DNA from: Tiliqua scincoides
Lineage: Eukaryota; Chordata; Lepidosauria; Squamata; Scincidae
Assembly: GCF_035046505.1 (NCBI RefSeq)
Contig: NC_089822.1
Location: 102,804,659-102,868,658, forward strand
Direction of reading: 5' to 3'
Length of the DNA stretch: 64,000 nucleotides
This document shows, one piece after another, positions 11,336 through 24,605 of the stretch (position 1 is its first letter; each line of letters begins with the position of its first letter). Both the position numbers and the translations under genes were made by a program. The notes below the pieces were generated by a model. It was given only the letters and a program-made list of their open reading frames with translations. It made no database searches and was not told the DNA's origin.

Positions 11336-13387
11336 CACTGTGATAAAGAAAAGCATCTGAAGTTAATTTTAAAACAACCAGCCTAAAGTGCAAATCACTC
11401 TGCTCAAAGTACTTGAGCTTGTCCAATCTGGTAGACAAAACAACAAAAACAAAAAATCACGCCAGGCATTAGGGAAAAAAGTACCTTGGTTAGAACCAGG
11501 TAGATGTGTCAACATGGTGAGCGAGCTTTTAAATATGATAAAACTCCTCTTCAAGCTCAATGTTATACAAAGGAATCAAAGGAAAAAAAGGTGGACAGAG
11601 AAGATGCTGCTGCCGACAGAAGGCACAGTGAATTGCCTTTGGGAGCAAGACTGTAACATACCTCAGGTGAGGTTTCTGTCTACCAGGGCCTGCATCTAGG
11701 TTTTGCCAAACCTCCAGGAATGTTCAGGACTCTCCAGGAATCAGCAGCAACCTCCAGGTGACTACTGAAAGCAATTGTGGAGATTTTCACTGAACCTACA
11801 GGACTTTCCATCCTGTTGGGGGAAAGAAAAGTCTCCAGGAGTGACTTAAGTCAGAGTTAGCTACCATTATGCAACCATACCATCTTTTTTCTTCCCCAGC
11901 CCTCCTTTTGGTTTATTTTTTTTAACATTAAGTCTAAGGAGAGTTCTGTGAAATTCAAAAGTGATCTCTGTTATTTTTAGTTGGTTCTAATCATGGTATG
12001 ATAACATTGTTCCTGCTTGGCTTTTATCCAACATGGTATATCCTATAAGCTTGGAAGCATGTATCAGAAGCACTTATAATACAGATTTTATCCTGCCTGC
12101 ATTATAGCGCTTGTTTATGTAGACAAGGCCTTTCCATAGGTTCCTCGGCAATTCTGGACAGTTAAATATCTGTGACATATACTGCCTGGTTCCCCCTTCC
12201 ACACTAGGTTCTGTTTGATGGGTATTTTTTTTCTTGTACGCCCATTGTATTGTTCATCAAAAGTATCTGCGTTTCTGTGCCAAAATTCATATACAGTATT
12301 GGCTTTGGGGTGAAGAAGGGCACAGGTTTCAGGGGACTGCAGAGTTATTCTTATCCTTTATGGAGGCTTCTTGTCCTTCTGAGGTTGGGAACAATTCCCA
12401 GACTTCATTTAGATTGTTTCCTTTGAGAGATTTAAAAGGTTCCACTGAAGACCTGAGCCTAAGCTGTTCCTTCTCTCCTTTCCACTATATTTAGCTCTTT
12501 CTATCCCTCCTTATAAGTGAGCCTCTGCCCTAGCCCAGGATTCTTTGCCAGCTTAGTAACCCATTTGCATTAATGGAGCAATTTCACTGCCACAGAAAGC
12601 AGCCATCACTCATATCTTCCTCCCCAAAATGAACATTCAGGTTTAAAAAAGACAACAAAGAAGAAAGAGAAATTACGAATGTGGGGAGGAGAGAGGAATT
12701 ACATAGACACTTGGAAACAATTGTTGGAGAAGCACTGTAAGAGAAATGTTGGGGCCAGCTGTGGTGTGACCCAGGACACTGCCAGAAGCCTTCGCACAAT
12801 TACAAAAAAAAGAGATAAGTAGCTGCTCACCACGCTCCTCATGCAATTCAATTGCAAGACTTCTGGTTTGATTCGGAGGGACTAAGCAAATGAAGGATCT
12901 CCTTTGATTGCACAGTCTCTGTCAATCAAACCAGACATCCTGCACTTCCATGTTTGAAGAAACCACACCAGGAACACGTTAAGAAGGTGGGTGATCCACT
13001 TTCCACTTGCTTTTAGTGAGCAGAAGGCAGATCAGTGTGACAAACTGGAGAGATGCAGTGGTAGTGACCAACTCAGAGTGAAGGGCACTCTGAATCCATT
13101 GTCCTTTTGATATTCTCTCAATCTGCCAGTGATGCAACTTGCATCACCTCACCTAATGGATGGGCCACCCCTGGTTGGGACTAGCAATGGAAGGGGAGAG
13201 GCAACAGTTTCTGCTAGACTACTGATGTGGATACAACACAAGCTACCGACAGGAACGAGAACTTGGCATTTATTTGAGGAAGACAGAAAAGACGTTATTG
13301 CCAGATGTAATTTATGGCAAAGCAATCCTAGAAGAACAAGTTGGTGGGTAACTGTTTTAGTATAGGGGCCAGTGACCCTTGAGAAGA
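11336..13387. other. Intergenic, nothing recognised
   Basis: A diverged repeat with 'cctccaggaatgttcagg / ctctccaggaatcagc' blocks occurs near 11708-11830. No coding, RNA or terminal-repeat structure could be supported. Confidence 0.35.
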
Positions 13388-13575
13388 GACAGTATAAAGT
13401 AGTAGATAAAGCCTCGAATTTGGAAAAGCTGAATCAAAAGCTCCAATTCAGCCATGAAACTCACTCAGCCCAACCTGCTTCGAAGGGGTGATGTGAGGAC
13501 ACACTGGGCTGACCTCCCCCATCTCCACAATGTATACGACCTGAGCTCCATTGTGGAAGGGTGAGATATCAATGT
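13388..13575 (+). repeat. MIR-like SINE, diverged
   Basis: Carries the recurring blocks 'ttcagccatgaaactcactcagcc', 'gatgtgaggacaca', 'gacctgagctccattgtgga' and 'gggtgagatatcaatg' in the expected order. The longest of these is quoted only in part because the copy is diverged. Confidence 0.55.
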
Positions 13576-14214
13576 GCTAGATCAGAAGTAACAATGGGCT
13601 TTTGAAACAACCACTTGCCACATTTTAACTACTTATTAACTTTGTTCTACTATTTTATATATTTGGACCCTTCGCAAAAGTCTGACAGACCTGCCAGATC
13701 TCTTGCTTTTCATAACCTTTTGGCCCTGCTGTGTCCATGTTCTTTCCCATTACACCCCATAAATGGATAGGTGGCTGCAGTAATACATCTTAAGATCCTT
13801 AAATCAAGATGGCCATAGCAGTTCATTCCACATCCAAAACCCACAATCCAGGTTCAAGAAGTGCTTTATTTAGGACCAACCCAAAGTAAAAAAAGCAAAA
13901 GATTTTTTTAAAAAGTGAGCTTTCAAATTTTGCAGACCTCTTAGTCAGGCAGAAGATGAGCAAAAGGATGGGTGCAAGGGAGCATGTTGGAGGAGACCCC
14001 ATCATGGAAGGGCATCATGGAAGGTGTGAGACAGAGTCAATACCTATACAGGGCTGCTGTGGAAAAGAAATTTAAAAAATGACTGAACGTTTCATATTCT
14101 GGAAACAGATGATCTAGAAGTCAGCCACGTCTGGGTGCCTTGGGCCCTGCTGCTTTTGCTTAACAATTAGTATTGTTCACATAACTAACAACAGAGACAT
14201 AAAAGTAGAAAGAA

Positions 14215-14640
14215 ATACTTAATATTTATATGGCTCTTTAGAGCCTTCACAGCCTTTCATTTACATCATCCCAGTAATAATCCTTACTGTAAATGAAAGG
14301 CTAATGAGAGAGAGAGAGAGAGGCTTGCCTAGGTCACCTAAGGACAGGCCTAAAGGAGGACAAAATCCACAGGGGCCCCAAGACAATACAAGCTATACAG
14401 TCCAAAACAAATTTATTGCAAAATAAATTTGGGTGCCTCAATCTTAGCCTATCCAGGAATGTGTTTACACTACAGCTTTAATCCAATTTCAGTGCATTTA
14501 AATTTAGGAAGGGAGCAATCAGGCATCTTGCCCAGGGCCCAGTGGGGAATCCATGGCCATGGTAAAATTGGAACAAGGGATCTTCTGGCTCAACTCATGC
14601 TGTTAGCCGTTGCACTACACCATCTTGAAAGAAAAATTAA
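14215..14640 (-). repeat. MIR/L2-like SINE fragments
   Basis: 14215-14345 has an 'agcctttcatttacatcatc...' block and a GAGA run (14307-14321) followed by 'aggcttgcctaggtcaccta'. 14500-14635 read in reverse gives 'tggtgtagtgcaacggctaa' and 'catggattccccactgggcc', typical of this SINE type. Divergence is high and the exact limits are uncertain. Confidence 0.4.
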
Positions 14641-14681
14641 AGTCTTCAGCTGCTCACAAGTCCTCACTCTTTGTCCTACTG

Positions 14682-14912
14682 CAGCAATTTTCAACCTTTT
14701 TCATTTCACGGCACATTGGCAAGGCACTAAAATTGTCAAGGCACACCAACAGGCTTTTGACAATTGAAAAGGCACCTGTCATGCTGTTGGTGGGGGGCTC
14801 ACATCCTCCAGGGGCCCTACTCATAAATGACCGTCTCCCAAATTCCCACGGCACTCCTGCAGACCATTCATGGCACATCAGTGTGCCATGGTACAGTGGT
14901 TGAAAATTATTA
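14682..14912. mobile_element. hAT-type MITE (family A, copy 2)
   Basis: Collinear with the copy at 1919-2145 over its length: 'tttcaacctttttc', 'taaaattgtcaaggcacac', 'ctcataaatgacc', 'gcagaccattcatgg', 'agtggttgaaaat'. The right end has decayed and no clear target duplication is visible. Confidence 0.75.
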
Positions 14913-15970
14913 TTTCTTTTCAGGTAGGGGCAGACATTATAACCTGGATGTCTGATGCTTTATTGCTCTTGGGGGCTGTAAATTGCCAAGTGAATTCCCA
15001 AGAAAAGGTAGGCATTAAAGATGAGGCGAGAGTGTGCAGGCTAAGGTGGGCCAGGGCTTAGAGAAGACAAGGAAGAGTGAGAACAGAAAATATCAGGTCA
15101 GCAGGGAAGCAAGCCTGACACAACAAGCTAAGGCCTATTCATACAACTGTTCTGCCTTGGATGTGAAGGCGAAGAGATTAACTGTGATAAGGAAGACAAA
15201 CTTTTGGAACAAGTGCAGTCACTTTTCTTTTTCCCATGTAGCAAGCTGACCCTGCTGAAGCTGACCCCACTCTTAAATGTGCAGGAGCCCTGTAATTTTC
15301 CACTGCAGGGATCACTCTCCAATACTTGGCCTTCAGTCGTTTGGTTCATCCAGGAGACTGCCTGTGTTCAGGATGGTATGATGAGCAAAACTCAAATATT
15401 GCACCTCAAACCAGTTGGCAGGTTTGCAATATGAGACCAGTTCACATGTTAAATATCTGCGTACCCACGAGGAACAATAATTGTTAATCTGCATCATGTT
15501 GCCATTGTTCACATGTTCTGTTCAAGGCAGGTATGATCTGTGTGTAGCGTACACGGGTTGTTGATCTGTACCCATGATACAGGTATGGTCACTCAGACAG
15601 AAATGTGGACATTCTGTACCTGAGAACAACATCACATGTGATCAACTCTGGTATACAGCAGACTTGTTGCCTGTAATCCATGGCAAACTATTCTGATGAG
15701 ATGCGGCTTGCCGTTAATATAGTGCGACTCATATAAGATGTGGGTGGGAGGCAACCAGCCACCTGTGTTGTGAACTCACAGCAAGAGACAAGTGGGTTAC
15801 CTTTCTGCCAAGCGGGCACTTTGGAGGGAGAAGAACTACCAACTGGAGGAGAAAGGAGAAGGGAGTGAGGCTATGTGAAGCAAGGCTAGAAAGGAACAAC
15901 TCCAGTTGAGTGAGTAAAAAATGGAGGACTGGTAGAACAGATTAACTTTTTATTAGAGAATATTTCAGTT
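14913..15970. other. Intergenic, nothing recognised
   Basis: No gene or bounded repeat is supported. Confidence 0.35.
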
Positions 15971-16132
15971 TTGGTTGGTTGGCAACCTTCAGTCTCGAAA
16001 GACTATGGTATAAGCCTACAGCACCCCGTATTCCAAGGTGGTCTCCTATCCAAGTACTAACCAGGCCTGAGCCTGCTTAGCTTCCAAGATCAGATGAGAT
16101 CAGGCACATGCAGGGTAACAGTTGCTGCGTTT
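15971..16132 (-). mobile_element. 5S rRNA-derived SINE with LINE-derived tail
   Basis: On the minus strand, about 16132-16012 follows vertebrate 5S rRNA nearly from end to end. Recognisable blocks are CTGATCTTGGAAGCTAAGCA, GGTTAGTACTTGGATAGGAG and the 5S 3' end GTGCTGTAGGCTT. The internal RNA polymerase III control region lies within it. 16011-15978 is a 34-nt tail identical to the 3' terminus of the LINE at 34879-36469 (starts ATACCATAGTCTTTCGAGAC, ends GGTTGCCAAC). The element ends in a short CCAA repeat (15971-15978). This is a SINE3-type layout (5S head, LINE tail). The substitutions through the 5S part rule out a normal 5S gene. Confidence 0.88.
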
Positions 16133-17284
16133 TACAAGCATAACAATGACTGGGTAGCGAATACAAGATCCTGAAACACGGTTACATACATTGAGAGAGT
16201 ATTGTTAGTCACAAGCACAGAGCATTCGAGTCTGGTATGTAAGTCTGTTCCAGGGGATTACAGGCAGTAGGTTTGAAGTTACTACATTCGTTTTGTAAAC
16301 CATAATTTAGAACCATCCATGACCCAGTAAGAGCTAGGTGGCCCCAAGAGGAGGCGAGGTGAGACAGCTGCTTTTTTGGGACACGTTTTGGGTGCCATTA
16401 AGAGTGGCAGAATGGAAGAGAGAAAGATATGAGCCAAGGACCACTAACCAGTGGGAAATTCTCCAGGCTGTGCCAGCACCATTGAAATGGATAGAGGTGC
16501 TCATATGCAGTGAAGCCTGTGCAGGAGAATATCCTGCTGGAGTGATACAAGAGGGGTGCCATTTTGATTTTCCACTTCAGGCACCACAGTGTCTTGGGCC
16601 ATGTCTGCAGAAAGGATTCAATTAGTAAATAGAGGAGGCCCATCCCCAAGATAGCAGCTATAATTAATGCCTGCTATATAGTGCTGTCCTTTTTCTATTG
16701 GTTTGTGGGACAGCTGCTCACCCTAAAAGCCTACATCCCCAAGAATTAGGACTCCAAGGGTTGGAGCTTCATAGAACTAAAGGATATGGTTACAAGAATT
16801 GCTCTGTGGCATGAATAATGCAGCTGGCATAAGAGACTCAAGAAAGGTACTGCTAAGATATCTGCTTGGATGCCCCAAACCAGAATTCGTTTCCAAGAAC
16901 AGGGACCCAGGCTCTCTTGGCTCTGTGTGATACTGTGTTGCAGGACTGTAGTGTGTGCCACTAGGAAGCAACAATGTGCACACACAGAAGTGCAACCTAC
17001 ATGTCCATGTCAAACTGTAGATCCTTCCACTGCAGGGTCACCTGGACTCAGATGAGGCATTATGTAACAGGTTCACAGATAAGCCACAAGGAAGAGGCTG
17101 GTGGGCGGAGAACTGAAGACTGTGCTAGAAAACTTGTTGAGGATGATGTTAGGCCTTCACCAAGCCCATCCTCTCAGGGGATAGGAACAGCAAACAGTTA
17201 TCTATTAAGCCAGAGGAAATGTCAGACACAATATAGGTGGAAGAGGCTATTCAGAGAAAAGGGGATGGTTAACTAGGAGTCTGT
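16133..17284. other. Intergenic, nothing recognised
   Basis: No gene, RNA or bounded repeat is supported. Confidence 0.35.
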
Positions 17285-17438
17285 GGGCCCAATCCTATCC
17301 AACTGTCCAGCACCAGTGCAGCCGCAATGCTCCCATACCTTGAGGAGCCCTCTGTGACTGCCTCCCCAAAACAGGAAGCAGTGCATACCCCATTGGCACA
17401 GCAGCACCTGCACTGGAAAATTGGATAGGATTGGGCCC
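17285..17438. mobile_element. MITE with GGGCCCAATCCTATCCAA ends (family B, copy 1)
   Basis: A 154-bp element with near-perfect terminal inverted repeats: GGGCCCAATCCTATCCAA at the left and its reverse complement TTGGATAGGATTGGGCCC at the right. It is flanked by the 3-bp repeat TGT (17282-17284 and 17439-17441). A close relative is at 47501-47679 and a truncated start lies at the window end. Confidence 0.85.
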
Positions 17439-20400
17439 TGTGTTGGCTACACTCATAAATTAAGCATTTTATTTATATGTATGACTTTGATTTATGGACA
17501 GGGGTCATTAATGTGATAATAGGAATTGTATATCGGATTGATATTGTATAGCATGTTGGGTATATATACAAATACATGTTTTAAAAAGTTATGTACAATC
17601 TGGCTGCACTCGGCTTCTTTAATGGCCCCTCTGACGAGCTATTCAGCACCAAAATTAAAATATCCAAAGTAGGAAATGGAAAATGAGAGGGAGTTTGGTT
17701 TTCAGACTGCCTCTCTTTGTGTTTTCAAAGCTCTCCATGGCCAGAGAGAGAGAGAGAATTTTTTTTAAGAAGAGCTTGTCACATTATGACATCTCTAGTA
17801 AGCTTCCCCCCCCCTTCATAAAACAATAATCCTAGATATACTGGTGAGTAATTGGAAAATCAGGATCAAAAAGCATGTAAAATAGTGAAAAGGAGAGAAG
17901 AAGTTTAGGAGTGAGCTGGAGACTGGTCCAAGCAGATAGAAAGAAGGAGTTTGGTTCAGACACAGCAATCACATGGGCTTTGTCCCTCTTCACACTGGCA
18001 AGGCTTTCTTTTCAAAGTTACTCAATGTGTAAAGTTCAATGTTACTCAAGTGTAAAGTTCATGTTACATTTGCAATAAGGACAGTTAAAGAATGGTAAAG
18101 AATAGATGTCACCATCTCAAAGCATATTTATACCAACTTTATTGATTAATGGTATTCAATGCAAATTGAAAAAAAGTGCAGAAAGGTTATTAATTCCAGA
18201 TTAATAACCACAGGATGACATGCTGTTTTTCTTCCCTGTGGGATCAAGCACAGTGACAAATAAGCCTGTGTAAATAACACATTTGGAATGGGAGGTCTCC
18301 TTTATTTCCATGAACAAAGCTTTCCCAGGAAGCCAGCATCAACTTGTGAGAGTTGCAGGTACCTGGACCAGGATAAATCCATCTGTCTTATGCTGAAGAA
18401 GCCAGGAAGGAAAAGAAAGGGAAGGTAGGCAGAGATCAGAGCTTTCTGTTTAAAAACAATCACTTAAAAGCACCTGATGGCTTTGCAGATTGGACTGGGG
18501 TAGCAGCCCTGAAACCCTTTTCCTAATTGAAAGCCTTTCCCCCCAAACTCGTGCTGACCACTGGAAGATTCAAAATTGATCCCTGCCTACTTTTGCCAGG
18601 GAACCTAAAACCATCTTGGGTGAGATTTTGATTAGGAAGATGGCACATGGGGAAAAGTTTAAAACTGCTTTCACAGCACTGTTGCCCCAAACTGGTTTGG
18701 GTCCCTGCAGCAGCCTTTCTCATACATCTCCCCCAGAATGTGCAGTCTGTCTGGCTTGATCAGCCAGAGAGCCAAACTAGATAAGAAGCAGGAAATGGGT
18801 GAGATCCTGTGGTTTAATGTAAAAGCAGTGGGGCAAAGAGCTGGGGAAGGGCAATCTGGCCTGAGGGAACCCAATTAATCTGCTCCCCCAGGGCAGTATT
18901 CTGATCTGAATTATCCTCCTCCCCATGCCTGCTTTTAAGTTTAAAAATAGATTCTGTTCATGCATTTCCTGCATCACTGTCTGGCTTGGTCTTCAGTGCT
19001 TCTGTCAGAACCTTATTTTCATAGCTGTGGATTAACCCCTTAATGGGCAAGTCATCTGCAGGGATGGGAGTCTGTTGCCAGGACTCTGCAGAGTACAGTG
19101 TGCGAGTGTGAGAAACAGCAGTTTGCAACTTCAAATGGACTGAGACAAAAGCCGAGAAGAGAGTGGGAGTTAGCAGGAACTGGAGGTGCAGACTTGGACA
19201 AGGAACTGCACTCTGGGGAATCTCCTGCCTGTTTTTAGCCTGTCTGCCTCTGCTGCGCTTGTATACTTGCAAAAAACACACAAAAAAAAAACAGTATTAC
19301 AAAGGCACCAAATGCCTTCAGTGCTGTCTCAGCCAATGGAAACAGCTACAATCCTAAACATGCTTACTTGGGCATAGGTCTCATTGTGAGACACCTTTGA
19401 GCAGACATGCATAAGATTGGGCTGTGAATCCTGTAGTGTTGTTAACCCTAGAACATTCCACTGCTTTGGAGCAGTAGGGAGTGCCTAGTAATGTGGGAGA
19501 GAATCAATTCCCCCATGTAGAGTTGGAGGAAAGAGGAGGAAAGCAATGCAAGAGTAATGCATGATCTTTTTTGAACCAGGAAAGGCCTTGGTGCTGTTCT
19601 TGTCCCAGCCTCTCCCCAAATCACTCAAGTAATATGATCGCTATCATTAGACACCCCTCCCTGGAAATCAGCAGGTGAGATGCAAAACACTCCAGGAACA
19701 TCCTGAAACCAGACACTCACCTTGGACCATTACAAAACAGGTGCAAGTCAGTTTGTATGGGGAGGGGAGATGTGTTTGACAGGTAAGGAGTCAGCAGACA
19801 AGGACAAATTATGAGGGACTCCACCAGGTCCTTATTCACATGCATTCAGGAAATTGGCACAGGATGTGTTGACCACTTAAGGTCATTCAGACCTCAAGGT
19901 CATTCAGCTTCCCCAGGCTGGCAAAGGGCTTTCCTTTCCCGTCACAGCCTTTGTGGTGCTACTGCTCAGGAACAGCAGAACTCAGATGTGGACGTCTGGT
20001 CTGATGGGATCAAGGAAAGGCCAAGGCCATGGAGAAGTCCACTCGGGGAAGAAGTTAGCTGCAGTGGGGATGAATCAGTGATATCTACAAGGGCAGCAAG
20101 GACTGGCCTGAGACCTCGTGACACTGGGGCACAATGCCGAATGCTGCTCCCCCTTACCTGGTGACTTTTCCTCCCTTCCAAACTTTCTCTTCTGCTCCGT
20201 CTACCCCCTCTTTCTCCAATCCAGGAAGTGGAAGGAGGAGAAGTAGAGGCAAATGGTTGAACAGAAGTGGCACTCCCTCCATCTACTGCCTCAGTAGACC
20301 TCCTGGGTGGGTTGGCCCTGGCAGAAACTGATTGAGAGTGGGGGAAGTGGAGTACGATGAGGGAGGAGAAGGGCTAATGGGGATACCATACTGTATATGC

Positions 20401-23400
20401 TGTTGTGACAGTTATGAATCTAATTGCAGAAGCCACAAGGAGCAGAAGGTAACTGGGTTTTATGCAGACATAATTCACACTTGAGTAATCCACATTCCAG
20501 AGAATGTCCCCACAGATTTAGAATGCTGAAAATTAGTCTCACATGTTCAAACTACTGGGATGAACTCTACCCTGAGTTTGCATTCACATCAGCCTGCCAA
20601 CGGAGTGAGGATTTTGTTTTTGTTTTTAACTGCACATCAGGCAAATGTGTGTGGTATCACTGGTTGCCGCCCGTCATTAATAAGTTTAAAATCCAAACTG
20701 CAAAAGTGTATCAAGTCAAAGTGATTGCGTAGTGTGCAAAATTCTGGAGAACCAGAGCACCTTGGCTATTTAAACTCAGATAATTCATAACTCCAAAACA
20801 TTTATCAGTGAAAAATATTTCTTATCATTATTGCTTCTAGCACTCAATCCAATGCTAAACATCATACCTGCAAATACTTTCCAGTCATCTCACTAGCATG
20901 ATTTCTGCATCCCTCCTTTCAGCTCTTCCTGTTTCTGAACAACTGGGCTGGCAGGTCAAGGAAAGCTTCTTTAAGGTCTTTTAAGAGCTTTGGTCCACTC
21001 AAGTGAATTGGAAGATCTTCATTCAGGGTGGCAGGTTGTTTTGTTCACATGATATCCTTGCAGTGCTGAGGTATGTAGGGTTTGCACTCATCCCTACGGC
21101 AGTCGTGACATAATTGAAGCTCTCATTTTTGACCATGGGCAAAACAAAGCACATATTACTTTGCAGTGGCCAGCTTGACGAGGGGTCCAGAACATTTATT
21201 GAAATTCTAAGAAACCCAGTTTAACAAGAGCAACCACAATAACAATATGGAAAAATGTCGCTTCCCTGAGCAATCCTCCTCAGGTGCCATGAGAGGGCAG
21301 TGCTGCGCTCTTAGCATTAAGAATGAAAGGGTAGGTTGTGGATACATTCTCAATATAAGGGGAGGGGTACAGTACAGTATAAGCCAGGGGAGGAGAAGTA
21401 GAAACACAAGGCCATGATCCCAAAAGTAGGGTAGCCAAGTGGACAGAAAACAAACTCAGATTTGGGCTGCTCCTATAACTTTAACAGCAACTTTGATCTA
21501 CAGAAATCTGCAAGTGAAGCATTTTCCGGGCATAGATACAAACATTCTCACTTACTAATGTTTATTAAAGATGCAAACGTTTTGCAGTCAGAGGCGCAAA
21601 GGCCAGTTAGAAATGGCAACCCTGCTTAATCCTCAGCAGGAGGGTTACAGGATGATGGGGGAGTAGAATTTAATGGTGTAGGGAGGCAGTTGGATGCACA
21701 AAAATTGACACCAGGGTAGACAGAGAAATACAGTTGTAGGGCTTGCGGGGCAGGGAGACATGTAGAAGTGGACTTTTGTCATTTTTCAGGTGTAGCTATT
21801 AGTGTGAAGGAAGGACCATATCTCATGGTGTGTTAGAACATCTGACAACTGTGGGTTGCTAGAATATTTTTAAGTGGGTTTCTTAAAATGTTCTTCATCT
21901 TTATCTTGCGTGTAACTACTACACACTCCAAAAGAAAGAAAGATTGAATAGTAAATTTATTTCACAGATATGAAATCCTGCTCTATCCTTAATGCTCAGG
22001 ACACCTTATACATGTATTTACAAGTGTCTGTTTCATGAAAAGAGAGGCAAAAAAACAACAACAACTAACAGACCAAATATGCTGGCAAGTTTGATGACCA
22101 CTTTAAAAGCATGCCATGCAAATTGTTCAAAGGTTGGACTCTTGACCTCAGCTTGGCACTTCAGAGGCCTGGATCCACAAACTACTTTGGCTTTTTGACC
22201 TTCGTCTTTTTGGGTAGCAGGTCTTCATGCCATATCTCAAACTACTGTTTTGAGGAAAGAAGTGCTTTTTGCTACTCCTGAAAGGTAAGAAGGAAGGTTG
22301 ATTCATCCATGATGCCAACTAAAGCAGTGACCTCAGGCAACAGATTGGTGGGGGGTGCCAAACTCTGTTGGCCGATTTGCCTCCACTGCTTCTCATCCCA
22401 CTCCATGCTCTGATTTTTTGTCTCATGCATGGGGCAACACGTCATTGCCACTGCCACGCTCTGGTGCACCAATCAGGAGAGCAAGGTGAGAGAGACTGGC
22501 GGGGGGCTGAGAAACCCAGCCAAGCCAAGTGGCCACCAATCATGGAGTCACCATGCATGCTCTCTTGCAGCTACATCACCCTCTCACTGTGTGTGGCAAC
22601 CATGTTCAGCTACAAGTGGCTTCAGTTAAAGTAGCACTGTCAGTTTGTAAGAAGGGCTACTGAGCGTGCATAAGTAATGTTTTGGATCCAAGTCATTGCT
22701 TGCAAAGCTCACATCTGTTGGGCGCAATCCTGCCAACGGTACCATTTCTAAGCCTTGTCTGTATCAGTGGAGGTGGATGAAGCACCTGCTTACTCACTGA
22801 ATTAAATGGGGTTTAAGCCTTGCCTACATCTGGATGGATTGTGCCCTATTACCGTTGCCTGGAACCTCGTCTCTCCAGATTCACAATATTTTCAGGCACC
22901 AACCAAAATTGTGCATATGGTTTTGAATGTGCTCTTGGAAGAGACCCTCCCGCATCACGTGGTTAGATTATCTTTCTCCATGGGTATGGGGAGAATCCGC
23001 TCTTCTTCAAGCTGCTTACTCCACAGACCTTCTCTAGTACTTCAAAAATGTGCTCACAACTCCTGTGGAAACTAGCTACTCCTGTGCATACACTTATCTG
23101 GTCGTCTTGCTCACTGCAGTTTAAACACGCATAACTTACACGTCACCCCTGCTTGCTGGGCAAAGAGGCACCTTTTAAGTGGCAACTGATCCCGTCATTC
23201 TCAATATAGAATCCTTCCCAGTGGCTGTTGCTTCTGTCTCCCTTGTTCTTTTAGAATGATCAGGGCACTTCCTCATTGTTTTTGCAATGTAAACACATTG
23301 ATCACTTGGTGGCTGTTGTCAAAAAGGGGTATATAAATATACTTAATATATAAATTTGTGATCCACGCCAAATACAGTCCACAAGCCAGGTACAGCAGCC

Positions 23401-24243
23401 CACCAAGGGCTGGATAAACCTTCTGGTTTTGCTGCCTGCCTATGCCTGCCTTCCTTTTGAAAGCTTAACAGTTTATACAGGTGGGCTCTAAAGGAATTCC
23501 AACTGCTGCAACATGGTGGATACGGAGAATCTCACCTACCGTGCAGGATTCTGACTCTCTGTATCTTTGGCCACACCCAGCATGGCACACATGACTCATC
23601 CAGGGGCAAGATAATGTTTATGTGAATGCACAGCTGAGTGCTACAATTAGTCGACCACATGATCCCAGTTGCCCCATGGTGAGTTCATAAGTGGCCACTG
23701 TGTCAAATTGGTCATTTGAATCCACCCTTTGGGAGATTCCCTGAGGGTACAGCAGTAGAAGGAATGCGGGCTTTTAATACTGTTTACATGGAGCAATCAC
23801 AAAGCATTTCTTTTCTTTCTCCCAGTCACTGGGGAAAGCATGCATTGGCATCAGGGTCATGTGATCATCACCCCCATCTTTCTTTTTCCAGAGTTCTGCG
23901 CTACTCAGAAGCTTGCGTCTTGACAGTTGGCCTACTGACAGACGGCATCATTGGAACCACTGACTACCTTCCACATTCCACATGCATTTGCAGAAATTCT
24001 GGCAGAGGAAGAAGCAATAGCACCCAAATGAGCCCTTCCTCCTTTGCACTATTTTGGCTAGTGAGCAGCTTTCCCCACTGATCTCTAGCAATGGGCAATG
24101 TAGTGGAGTTCATTGGTTTGCTTTGGCCCTGACTTAAGGTTTGCAGGATGGTTTGCTGGTGGGGAATTCTGTTGCATTTCTGCTACCATTATTGCCACTA
24201 CTTGTATTAAACAGAATTAAATGGACTCTTTAAAGATTTAGAC
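17439..24243. other. Intergenic, mostly unrecognised
   Basis: This long stretch contains a two-copy tandem of about 26 bp around GTTACTCAATGTGTAAAGTT (18014-18066). A degraded small MITE end is near 19365-19428 ('cataagattgggctg'). An AT-rich region is near 23330-23360. No exon, RNA gene or bounded transposon was otherwise recognised. It includes whatever separates P3H3 from GNB3 regulation. Confidence 0.35.
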
Positions 24244-24605
24244 TAGTGGTTCTCGCACATTTAGCAGCAGGACCCACTTTTTAGAATGAGAATCTCTCAG
24301 GACCCACCGGAACTGATGTCATGACTGGAAGTGACATCAAGCAGGAAATTTTTTTAACAATCCTAGGCTGCAATCCTACCCACACTTACCCAGGAGTAAG
24401 TCCCATTTACTATCATTGTTAAGAGAATATACATAGTAGCTTATTAAAAAATACAGGTCTGTAACATTTCCCCAAATGCAGTCACATACCATGGTAGCAT
24501 CAAGTCTAATATATTAAAAATTAAATATTGAAATGAACGGGAACCCACCTGAAATTGGCTTGTGAGCCGCCTAGTGGGTCCCGACCCACAGTTTGAGAAA
24601 CACAG
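24244..24605. mobile_element. hAT-type MITE (family C, copy 1) upstream of GNB3
   Basis: A 362-bp element with ends TAGTGGTTCTC and GTTTGAGAAACACAG, flanked by 8-bp duplications ATTTAGAC (24236-24243) and ATATAGAC (24606-24613). It lies only about 75 bp before the GNB3 5' UTR acceptor. An inverted relative is at 58420-58774. Inside is a 'gctgcaatcctacccacac' block related to another small MITE. Confidence 0.8.

Noticed and set aside
16012-16132. Functional 5S rRNA gene
   Set aside because: Many substitutions against vertebrate 5S, no T-run terminator at the right place, and a LINE tail attached. It is a SINE.
19811-20164. 117-codon frame in the P3H3-GNB3 interval
   Set aside because: No conserved motif and no neighbouring exon signals in the same frame. 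Synteny with human predicts no gene here.
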